DNA from: Candidatus Nitrohelix vancouverensis
Lineage (GTDB): Bacteria; Nitrospinota; Nitrospinia; Nitrospinales; VA-1
Length of the DNA stretch: 64,000 bases
NCBI GenBank assembly: GCA_015698305.1
Contig: CP048620.1
Location: 1,886,557 to 1,950,556 of the forward strand
Direction of reading: 5' to 3'
Below, piece by piece: positions 53,894 through 61,354 of this stretch; positions within the stretch are counted from its first letter, which is position 1, and each line of letters begins with the position of its first letter. The notes beneath the pieces were generated by a model that saw only the letters and a list, made by a program, of their open reading frames with translations, did no database searches and had not been told where the DNA came from. The position numbers were made by a program, and so were the translations under genes.

Positions 53894-55975
53894 TTGAGTC
53901 GGGAATCCATGAGTTCAGTCACTGAAGAGAGCGCCGGTTCGGCATTGCGTTTGCTGGGTTGCAGTTTTCTGGTTTTGTTTTTTGAACTGGCGCTGATTCG
54001 CTTCGTGCCTGCGCAGGTGCAGATCGCGAGTTATTTCCTCAACCTCGTTTTGATCGCGGCGTTTTTGGGGATCGGCCTTGGATTGATCCTTGAATCGCGT
54101 TGCAGGGAAATCCGTTATCTGTTTTTTCCTTTCTGGCTTCTGCTGATTTTGGTCTGCGCGTATTTTTCGAACACCTTTGTGCAGACGCCCTGGCGGCTGG
54201 GCGAGGAATGGTTCTGGACCGACCGCATGGAAATTTCGGAAACGAGCCGGCAATGGGGCATGGTGCCGGTGGTTTCGATTCTTTTTTTTGCGTCCACGTT
54301 CGTGTTTGTTCCGCTGGGCTTTGCGGTGGGCAGGGAGTTGAGCAAGTTTCCCCCATTGCGAGGCTATGGGATCAATATTGGCGGCAGTTTGCTGGGGCTG
54401 GTCGCATTTGCGGCTATGAGCTATCTGGGCGCGCCGCCACTGGCCTGGTTCGGAGTCACTGGACTCGCATTTTTAGCCTTGTGCTGGAACCGTCGAACTT
54501 TGATCGCCTTTCTGACTTGTTTTCCCGTCGTCTTGTATGTGGCGAACGATCTGCGCTTGCCCGGAACGGAGTTGTGGTCTTCCTATTACAAGATCAATGT
54601 TTTTCCGCATGACAACAGCGTGACTCTCAATGTCAACGGTTCCTTACATCAATACATATTGAATCTGGATGAAAACGATCCGTCCACCGGAAAATTCATC
54701 GCCGCAGTGCGTGAGGATTATCTCAAGCCTTATGCTTTTGCGCGCAGTCTCGACGATGTGCTGATTCTTGGCGCGGGCACGGGAAACGATGTGGTCATCG
54801 CCTTGCAGAAGGGAGCGAAACGGATCGATGCGGTGGAGATTGACCGAAGCATTCTGCAATTGGGCAGGGAATTACATTTCCAGCGCCCCTACGACGATCC
54901 ACGGGTGACAACGCATGTCGACGATGCGCGCGCCTATCTCAAAAAAACAGACCGTCTTTACGACCTGATTGTTCTGGGCACACTGGACAGTCAGACTTTG
55001 TTGTCGGGCATGTCTTCGCTACGTCTGGATAATTATGTGTACACGCTGGAATCGTTTCAGGCGATTCGCGACCGCCTCAAGCCGGACGGAATCCTGATCC
55101 TGCATCATATGTCGGTCTTGAAATTCATATCGCATAAAATTTTCCTGACCCTGGATGAAGCCTTTGGCACGCCGCCCTGGATGCATTTTGAAAACGACCA
55201 TCGCTTGTTCAATTTCACATTCGTTGCCGGAAAGGGGATTTCTTCGGAAGAGAAATCAGGATATTTTTTCAACCGGATTCTCGATGATCCGGGCCTGCGC
55301 CGATCACTCATTCCAACGGACGACTGGCCTTATCTGTATTTGGCGAGTCCGATGATTCCTTCGCATTACTGGCAGGCAGGCGCGCTGATCGCTGTGGTTT
55401 CGCTGATCCTTGTTTTGATTGCGATGGGAAGGCGCGGGCAGGGCCAGGGTTTCGATGCGCCGCTGTTTTTTCTGGGCGCCGGGTTTTTATTGCTGGAAAC
55501 AAAAAGCGTGACCGAGATGTCGCTCCTCTTTGGCTCGACCTGGGCGGTCAACGTGCTGGTCTTCAGCGTCGTTCTGGTTCTGGTGTGGTTAGCGAATCGC
55601 ACCGTGATGCGTATTGCTCCGATGAACACGCAGACCCTGTTCTTCGCTTTGTATGCCTTGATATTGGCCGGCTACTGGATTCCCGCCAATTCCTTATTGT
55701 CCCTGCCAATCACAGCGCAGTGGTTTTTGGGCGGCGCGTTGACGGCGGCGCCGATCTTTTTTTCGGGGATTATTTTTTCGCAGTTGTTTCGCCGTCGCGC
55801 GCAACCGGCAAGCGCTCTGGGTTTTAATCTATTGGGCGCGATTGCCGGAGGGCTGTTGGAATATGGTTCCATGGCGATGGGAACCAAAAGCATGTATCTG
55901 GTTCTCTTCGTGATTTATTTGATCGCGAATTTATGCGACCGGAAAGATGCCGGAACTGTTGTCGCGCAAAGCTAA
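53894..55975 (+). CDS. Polytopic membrane protein with spermidine-synthase-like domain
   Basis: A 693-residue protein. Seven or so membrane segments (about 15-215) are followed by a SAM-methyltransferase/spermidine-synthase fold (about 240-460): VLILGAGTGNDVVIALQKG, RIDAVEIDRSILQLG, THVDDARAYLKKTDRLYDLI, and then about eight more membrane segments. In true spermidine synthase the catalytic Asp lies in a DSTDP-like motif; here the site reads YDLIVLGTLDSQT, so polyamine synthesis is doubtful. The start is TTG at 53894 with GGAG upstream, or the ATG at 53909. Family members are called spermidine-synthase-like fused transporters, without known role. Confidence 0.78.
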   Translation: MSRESMSSVTEESAGSALRLLGCSFLVLFFELALIRFVPAQVQIASYFLNLVLIAAFLGIGLGLILESRCREIRYLFFPFWLLLILVCAYFSNTFVQTPWRLGEEWFWTDRMEISETSRQWGMVPVVSILFFASTFVFVPLGFAVGRELSKFPPLRGYGINIGGSLLGLVAFAAMSYLGAPPLAWFGVTGLAFLALCWNRRTLIAFLTCFPVVLYVANDLRLPGTELWSSYYKINVFPHDNSVTLNVNGSLHQYILNLDENDPSTGKFIAAVREDYLKPYAFARSLDDVLILGAGTGNDVVIALQKGAKRIDAVEIDRSILQLGRELHFQRPYDDPRVTTHVDDARAYLKKTDRLYDLIVLGTLDSQTLLSGMSSLRLDNYVYTLESFQAIRDRLKPDGILILHHMSVLKFISHKIFLTLDEAFGTPPWMHFENDHRLFNFTFVAGKGISSEEKSGYFFNRILDDPGLRRSLIPTDDWPYLYLASPMIPSHYWQAGALIAVVSLILVLIAMGRRGQGQGFDAPLFFLGAGFLLLETKSVTEMSLLFGSTWAVNVLVFSVVLVLVWLANRTVMRIAPMNTQTLFFALYALILAGYWIPANSLLSLPITAQWFLGGALTAAPIFFSGIIFSQLFRRRAQPASALGFNLLGAIAGGLLEYGSMAMGTKSMYLVLFVIYLIANLCDRKDAGTVVAQS

Positions 55976-55995
55976 AACTTCGAATGATAAAAAAG

Positions 55996-56028
55996 AAAAA
56001 GCCCGCAACGTTTCTGTTGCGAGCTTTT
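55996..56028. terminator. Two-way terminator between convergent genes
   Basis: AAAAGCCCGCAAC pairs with GTTGCGAGCTTTT (one mismatch), loop GTTTCT-like, at 55996-56028. A-rich and T-rich flanks allow both directions, between the genes ending at 55975 and 56092. Confidence 0.8.
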
Positions 56029-56091
56029 CCAATATAAAACTGATTTTTCAAATCACAAGGCGCCGGATCGCGCCGATGCCTTTGCGAAAAT

Positions 56092-56370
56092 TCAGCTTCG
56101 GCTGGTGATCTCAATCAGGTGAAAACCGAATTGCGTTTTCACGGGGCCGTGCACTTTGCCGACTTCTTCGTTGAAGACGACGGTGTCAAATTCTGGAACC
56201 ATTTGTCCCGGGCGAAACTCGCCGAGATCGCCTCCGCTGGCGCCGGAGGGGCATTTGGAATGCGTTTTAGCGACATCCGCGAAGTTGGCTCCGCCTTCGA
56301 TTTCCTGTTTCAACTGGTTGCATTTTTCTTCGCTGTCCACCAGTAAATGGCGGGCTGATGCAGTTGACAT
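56092..56370 (-). CDS. Parvulin-type peptidyl-prolyl isomerase (PpiC-like)
   Basis: A 92-residue single-domain parvulin, the size of E. coli PpiC. It has ASARHLLVDSEEKCNQLKQ, FADVAKTHSKCPSGASGGDL, GEFRPGQMVPEFDTVVF and TQFGFHLIEITSR, which hold the family residues. It speeds folding at prolines in the cytoplasm. The ATG at 56370 has AGGAG with the right spacing; an ATG 18 bases earlier does not. Confidence 0.93.
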   Translation of the reverse strand: MSTASARHLLVDSEEKCNQLKQEIEGGANFADVAKTHSKCPSGASGGDLGEFRPGQMVPEFDTVVFNEEVGKVHGPVKTQFGFHLIEITSRS

Positions 56371-56520
56371 TCGATTCTCCTTTTTCAAGAGTTTGGTGTG
56401 TTGGATTGAGCGGGCATTTTATCTCAAAGCGAGCTATACGTCTTCCCTAAAAGTTTTCTAAATTATATTTCCACTATCTACGGGCGTTTTTGGGGCTAGT
56501 TTCTTGCATTGTGATTTGCA

Positions 56521-57516
56521 TCAGCATGCGCGCCAGAGCTGCATGACATAGCCTTTGTTTGAATCGTACCAGCGGCGTTCCGTATGAAACCCGCAACGCT
56601 CCGCCAGCCAGTCGATTTCTTCTTCGGTGTATTTGTAGGAGCGTTCCGTTTGCAGGGTTTCCCAGGCCTTGAACTGGAATGTCTGCTCCAGCGCCTGGAT
56701 CGTTACGGTCTGTTCGCAAACGCTGATGACCTGGCTCTCGACGGCGCGCGTGTTCCAGTTGAACTGGGCCTGTTGCACGAATTGGTCTTTGTTGAAGTCG
56801 GCCTGCAATTCCTCGTTGATGCGGTCGAGCATATACAGATTGAAATCGGAGAAGCGCCCCTGCGGATCGTTGTAGGCTTCGTAAATCAATTTGGGATGCT
56901 TCATGAGGTCGAAGCCGATCATGACATAATCGTCTGCGTTGAGCGCGTCGTGCAGTTGTTTCAGAAAAATTTCCATTTCGGGAAAACTGCGATTGCCCAA
57001 AGTGGCGCCGAGGAACAACACCAGTTTGCGAACCTGTCCATCGTCGTCCACTGCGCGCAATCCCTCGAAGAAATCGGCGACCAGTCCCGTGACTTTTAAT
57101 GAAGCGCTCGCGAAACTTTGTTCCAGCGAGGCAACCAGTTTGCGAGTCGCCGCATCGGTGATGTCGATGGGCATGTAATGCAGGTCTTGTTTTTTTGCGA
57201 TGAATTCGCGAATCAGGATTTTCGCTTTTTCGCCGTCGCCGGATCCCAGTTCGAGAAGCGCGAGCGGATCGTTTGCAAACAAGTCTGCGATGTCCTGTTT
57301 GCAGGCGTTGAGAATTTCCGCTTCGCAGACGTAGGGCGGGTAATTATCGAGTTCGGTAATCTTTTTAAATAATTCGCTTCCCCGGTCGTCGAACAGCAAC
57401 CATGAGGGAAGCGTTTTGGGCGTCTTAGACAGGCCGGTTTTTACCGCCTCGGCGAAGGGACTGTCCTTGCCGGGCAGCGCTGACGCGGCTCTGAGGGTTT
57501 TTACTTGAAATGTCAT
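56521..57516 (-). CDS. egtD: L-histidine N-alpha-methyltransferase EgtD-like
   Basis: A 331-residue protein with the family start PSWLLFDDRGSELFKKITEL, the SAM-binding LLELGSGDGEKAKIL, MPIDITDAATRKLV and the middle VLFLGATLGNRSFPEMEIFL, and a C-terminal RWYDSNKGYVMQLW. EgtD trimethylates histidine on the way to hercynine and ergothioneine. No EgtB or other ergothioneine gene is in this window. It is divergent from the diiron-protein gene. Other DUF2260-type methyltransferases with different substrates are the alternative. Confidence 0.85.
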   Translation of the reverse strand: MTFQVKTLRAASALPGKDSPFAEAVKTGLSKTPKTLPSWLLFDDRGSELFKKITELDNYPPYVCEAEILNACKQDIADLFANDPLALLELGSGDGEKAKILIREFIAKKQDLHYMPIDITDAATRKLVASLEQSFASASLKVTGLVADFFEGLRAVDDDGQVRKLVLFLGATLGNRSFPEMEIFLKQLHDALNADDYVMIGFDLMKHPKLIYEAYNDPQGRFSDFNLYMLDRINEELQADFNKDQFVQQAQFNWNTRAVESQVISVCEQTVTIQALEQTFQFKAWETLQTERSYKYTEEEIDWLAERCGFHTERRWYDSNKGYVMQLWRAC

Positions 57517-57550
57517 GAACTGTTTTCAGGTCTGCGGCGGGCGGCGGAAT

Positions 57551-57579
57551 TTGACCGACCCCCAAGTGTTTGTTATAGT
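57551..57579 (+). promoter_or_regulatory. Sigma-70 promoter for the diiron-oxidase-like gene
   Basis: TTGACC (57551-57556) and TATAGT (57574-57579) have a 17-base spacer; the -35 box differs from consensus at one base and the -10 box at one base. Confidence 0.65.
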
Positions 57580-57630
57580 GATACCATTTCTTTTATACAT
57601 TTTTAAAAAACAGGCGCCTGATTTTTCCCG

Positions 57631-58800
57631 ATGCGGCAATGCCTGAACTTTAAGGAACCCGGTTGTGTACCGAGTCCATCCATGTCGTCTGAATGGATCA
57701 AGTTAACAAAAAAACCTTCATCCGCAAATAATGAAATTATGGATACCGACAGCAAGCAAAGCGTTTCAATTATAGATTTCGCAGAAATAGAAGAGGATTT
57801 TCAAAGCCTCCTCAAGCTGGAAAACCTGGATCTGGCAATTGCGGAGCGCCCTGACCGGGTGGAAGATCTGGAGCGAACGGTAGAAAATGCCATTCAGGAG
57901 GCTTACGAAGAGGAAGCGTCTTGCGATGAGGCGCACCTGTTTTTGCAAAGAGTTCTCTACCAAATCTTTCGCATGAAATTGTTCTGGTACGACGATTTCG
58001 ACAATTACAAGAATGAAGATTCCGCCTACCTGTTTTTGTTGCGCGCGAAAATCGAGGGCGCCTGGCAACAATGGGAAACGCGGCAGTTGGACCTCGCCTC
58101 TTTCAAGAGAGGCTCGATTGAAGAAGAACTCAGAACGCGCGTTGCGAAGGATCTCAATCCTGCGCCTACGGCTACGGAACGTTATATCAGCGATGAAATT
58201 TCAGAAGCGGGCTATCGACGATTGCTGGCGATCGCATCGGTGAACGGTCTGGTCGAAGCGAGCCAGTTGTCCCGCATGCTGGGCGGCGTTGGCAATGAGG
58301 TGCAATCCATGCTGACGAAAATCTTTCTGGAAGAATACGGCGGCGGAAAACTGGCCCGCAAGCATTCGACGTTTTTCATTGAGATGCTGGACAGTCTGGG
58401 TATGCAAACGCAAGCGGAAGCCTACCTTGATCTTTTGCCCTGGCCGACGCTGGCGAATATCAATCACAGTTTCACCTTGTCGGAGAAAAAACGTTGTTAC
58501 CTGCGCTATGTGGGCGGTCTGCTGTTCACGGAAGTGACGACGCCTGCGGCTTTCAAAAATTACAAGCTGGCGGGAGAGCGCATTGGTTTGAACGAGGACT
58601 CTTATGGTTATTGGGATTTGCATATGAAGGAAGACGAGCGGCACGGTCAATGGATGCTGGACGATGTGGCGCTTCCCCTGACGGCGCAATACCCGGAGCA
58701 GGCCTGGGAAATTCTGATGGGCTACGAACAGCAACGTTTCATGAACCAGCGCGCCGCCAAAGCGGTGGATGAGTCCTTGCGCGAAGCGGAAGAGGGCTGA
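57631..58800 (+). CDS. Heme-oxygenase-like diiron protein (iron-containing redox enzyme family)
   Basis: A 389-residue, almost all-helical protein. Possible iron ligands lie in FLEEYGGGKLARKHSTFF (Glu and His near 232-245) and in the helix DLHMKEDERHGQWMLDDVAL (His, Asp, His near 330-345), the pattern of heme-oxygenase-like diiron oxidases/oxygenases. These proteins bind two irons and oxidise varied substrates with oxygen. The substrate here is unknown. Starts at 57631, 57682 or 57739 are possible; none has a good ribosome site. It follows a sigma-70 promoter and precedes the nitrobindin-like gene by 61 bases. Confidence 0.75.
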   Translation: MRQCLNFKEPGCVPSPSMSSEWIKLTKKPSSANNEIMDTDSKQSVSIIDFAEIEEDFQSLLKLENLDLAIAERPDRVEDLERTVENAIQEAYEEEASCDEAHLFLQRVLYQIFRMKLFWYDDFDNYKNEDSAYLFLLRAKIEGAWQQWETRQLDLASFKRGSIEEELRTRVAKDLNPAPTATERYISDEISEAGYRRLLAIASVNGLVEASQLSRMLGGVGNEVQSMLTKIFLEEYGGGKLARKHSTFFIEMLDSLGMQTQAEAYLDLLPWPTLANINHSFTLSEKKRCYLRYVGGLLFTEVTTPAAFKNYKLAGERIGLNEDSYGYWDLHMKEDERHGQWMLDDVALPLTAQYPEQAWEILMGYEQQRFMNQRAAKAVDESLREAEEG

Positions 58801-58861
58801 TCTCCCCTTTTGTAACGGTTGATTGTAATTATTTATCTCCACCTGCATACGAAGGATTATT

Positions 58862-59425
58862 ATGAGCGACGATATCATCAAGCAATTGGGACCGCTGGCG
58901 CAACTGGCGGGAGTCTGGGAAGGCGAAAAAGGCGACGACACCGCGCCCGCCGATGATCGGGGCGTTGAAGTGAATAAGTATCGTGAGCGTCTCACCTTCG
59001 TCCCTTTCGGTCCTGTTGACAATCATGAGCAAAAACTGTTTGGTCTGCGCTATTCCACCACGGCCTGGAGGCTGGGGGAGGACAGCCCTTTTCATGAAGA
59101 ACTGGGTTACTGGCTTTGGGATTCAAAGGAAAAACAGGTTATGCGCTGTTTCATCGTTCCGCGCGGCTTGACGGTTCTTGCGGGCGGGACTGTGGAAGCG
59201 AATGCAAAGGCATTCGAATTGGCGGCCGATGTCGGATCGGAAACTTATGGCATCTGCTCCAATCAGTTTCTGGATCGGGAATTCAAAACCGTTCGCTACG
59301 AATTGAAGATCACTGTCCATAACGCCGACAGCTTCAGTTATGAAGAAGACACTCAGCTGAAAATGAAGGGGAAGACGGATCTCTTCCATCATATCGACAA
59401 GAACACCGTTCAGCGCGTCGAATAA
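58862..59425 (+). CDS. Nitrobindin-like heme-binding beta-barrel protein
   Basis: A 187-residue protein with LAQLAGVWEGEKGDDT, the LxGxWxGxG-like start of the nitrobindin/FABP-like barrel family (DUF1794), then VNKYRERLTFVPFGPV and ELGYWLWDSKEKQVMRCFIV. The C-terminal FHHIDKNTVQRV holds His residues near the position of the heme ligand in the family. Nitrobindins bind heme and scavenge reactive nitrogen species. The role is inferred; lipid binding is the alternative. An AAGGA ribosome site precedes the ATG. Confidence 0.7.
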   Translation: MSDDIIKQLGPLAQLAGVWEGEKGDDTAPADDRGVEVNKYRERLTFVPFGPVDNHEQKLFGLRYSTTAWRLGEDSPFHEELGYWLWDSKEKQVMRCFIVPRGLTVLAGGTVEANAKAFELAADVGSETYGICSNQFLDREFKTVRYELKITVHNADSFSYEEDTQLKMKGKTDLFHHIDKNTVQRVE

Positions 59426-59484
59426 CTCTCCAGTTTGATATCGTATATAATTCCTTGGACTTGTACTCACCTTATTGAGGAATT

Positions 59485-60138
59485 ATGCGAGCGCGCTTTC
59501 TCATTTTTTTTACAGGTTTGCTTATCTACCTTGCCGGTTGCGCTTCCGCTCCGTCGACGACCTGCGATCCTTTTCAATCCGATCTATGCGCCCGCGGTTC
59601 CGTTCAGTGGGGGCGGGCGATTCATCGCATCGTCGCCGCCAATTTCCCGATGGAACTGGGGAATTACAAACCGGTGGTTCATGACGCCGCCTTCGCCAAT
59701 GCATGGGTGAGTTCCGGCGAGGAGATTCACGTCACCTTGCGTCTTCTGGATCAGATGGATGAAAAAGGCGCGCTCTGCGTCGTGTCCCATGAGCTGGCTC
59801 ACTTGAAGAGCAACCATTACCATTCAAAGCAGGGGATTTCTGTCGTCACCTCGGCGGTCATGACGGCGGCGGGCTGGTTTGTTCCAGGACTCGGTTATCT
59901 CGATTCTCTGGTGAATCCGGCGCTGACCAATGCCTTCGGTCGCGAATATGAACTGGAGGCCGATCGACTGGCGGTGGACTATATTCGCCGCGCCGGATTG
60001 CAAAAGTCGGACTATCTGGAATTTCTGCAATGGATGCGCGATCATCTGGAAGACCCGGAGGCTTCTGAATCGACGTCCTTGTTTGCGACGCATCCGGGAA
60101 CGGCGGAACGCATCTCAGCGATTCAGGAGATGGAATGA
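59485..60138 (+). CDS. M48-family peptidase lipoprotein
   Basis: A 217-residue protein with a lipoprotein signal ending LAGC (ARFLIFFTGLLIYLAGCAS). The zinc site is SHELAHLKSNH near residue 97 (HExxH) and FGREYELEADRLAVDY near 155, where a Glu is the third ligand, as in M48 peptidases such as LoiP/BepA-like enzymes. It is anchored to a membrane and faces the periplasm. The stop overlaps the next ATG by 4 bases. Confidence 0.9.
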   Translation: MRARFLIFFTGLLIYLAGCASAPSTTCDPFQSDLCARGSVQWGRAIHRIVAANFPMELGNYKPVVHDAAFANAWVSSGEEIHVTLRLLDQMDEKGALCVVSHELAHLKSNHYHSKQGISVVTSAVMTAAGWFVPGLGYLDSLVNPALTNAFGREYELEADRLAVDYIRRAGLQKSDYLEFLQWMRDHLEDPEASESTSLFATHPGTAERISAIQEME

Positions 60139-60791
60139 AACAGGTCGGCTATTTATTAATTTTAATGACGGTGATTTTCTTCCTGTGGGAGAGTCCCGTT
60201 CTGGTTCCCCTGAAGCTGTTGGTGGTTTTCTTCCATGAATCCTCGCATGCGCTGATGGCGGTGGCGACCGGCGGCGAGGTTTCCAGTCTGGTCGTCAACT
60301 CCGATCAGGGCGGTCATGTGATCGCTCGCGGAGGCTCGCGTTTTTTGACCTTGTCGGCGGGCTATCTCGGTTCCTTGTGCTGGGGCATGGCGATTTTTCT
60401 GGCGTCGACGCGCACCCGCATGGACAAATCCCTGATGATGGGTTTGGGCGTCGCCATTCTTGTGATCGCCGTCTTGTACGTGCGCAATCTGTTCGGGCTG
60501 GGATTCAGTCTGCTCGCCGGCGGCGGGATGATCTTCATCAGTCGGCAGGCCAGCGAAGCGGTCAATGATTTCGTTTTGCGCCTGATCGGCTTGACCAACA
60601 TGATGTACGCGCCGCTGGATATTTACAGCGATACCGTCGCGCGCTCGCATTTGCGATCCGATGCGAGAATGCTCGCCGAGGAAGTGGGCGGCGCGACTGT
60701 GATCTGGGGCGGCGTGTGGATCGCGATCAGCGTTTACCTGATCGCCTATTGTTTGCGGGTGAGTCTGCGTGCGCGAGGCGGCCGCTGGTGA
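60135..60791 (+). CDS. M50B-like membrane zinc metallopeptidase
   Basis: A 218-residue protein with about six membrane helices. The zinc site is FFHESSHALMAVATGGEV near residue 33 (HExxH), followed by GGSRFLTLSAGYLGSLCWG near 60-80. This is the M50B (site-2-protease-like) arrangement; a further ligand motif is probable in RLIGLTNMMYAPLDIYSD near 155. It may cleave membrane proteins. It is coupled to the M48 lipoprotein gene by a 4-base overlap, suggesting a shared role. Confidence 0.82.
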   Translation: MKQVGYLLILMTVIFFLWESPVLVPLKLLVVFFHESSHALMAVATGGEVSSLVVNSDQGGHVIARGGSRFLTLSAGYLGSLCWGMAIFLASTRTRMDKSLMMGLGVAILVIAVLYVRNLFGLGFSLLAGGGMIFISRQASEAVNDFVLRLIGLTNMMYAPLDIYSDTVARSHLRSDARMLAEEVGGATVIWGGVWIAISVYLIAYCLRVSLRARGGRW

Positions 60792-60816
60792 GCGAGCCGA
60801 TCACGCGACGACAGCA

Positions 60817-61329
60817 TTAAAACTGCAAGAGAAAATCGTCGTCCATTTCTTCTTCCAGATACTCCGGCAGACGCGTGTCCTTGTTGCTGAAGGCCTGCGT
60901 GATCTGGCTGGAGGTCAGGCCCGTCGCCGAAATCAAATTGGCGCCCCTCAAATTAGCCCGGTCGAACTGGACGTCCTCGTTGAACTGCGCGCCCTGCAAA
61001 TTGGCGTTTTCGAGATTGGCGTCGTAGAGATTGGCTTCCAGCAGACTGGCGCCGCTCAGATCGACGTTCTTCGCCTGAGCGCCTTGCAAATTAGCTTCCT
61101 GCAATTTGGCTTTGGAGAGGTTGGCCGATTCGAGATTGGCCTTGCTGAAATTGACGAACTGAAGTTTGGCCTGGCTCAGATTGGCGTTTTTCAAGTTCGC
61201 CTGCTGGAGCTTTGCGCCGCGCAAGTCGGCCTGCGACAGATCGGGAATCGTCTCCGCATTTTCCTCCCTCCACTGATTCCAGGCTTCCGCCCCTTTTTTC
61301 AAAATTTCCAACTGCTCTGCATGGGCCAT
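60817..61329 (-). CDS. Pentapeptide-repeat protein
   Basis: A 170-residue protein. After ILKKGAEAWNQWREENAE, a start common to this family, residues 30-140 are A(D/N)LxxA-type repeats (for example SQADLRGAKLQQANLKNANL) that form a right-handed quadrilateral beta-helix. The C terminus is acidic. No membrane segment is present. Function is unknown; some such proteins mimic DNA. It is convergent with the M50B gene and follows the 648-residue gene. Confidence 0.9.
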   Translation of the reverse strand: MAHAEQLEILKKGAEAWNQWREENAETIPDLSQADLRGAKLQQANLKNANLSQAKLQFVNFSKANLESANLSKAKLQEANLQGAQAKNVDLSGASLLEANLYDANLENANLQGAQFNEDVQFDRANLRGANLISATGLTSSQITQAFSNKDTRLPEYLEEEMDDDFLLQF

Positions 61330-61354
61330 GATGAGTCCTTTGATTCAGCTAAGG

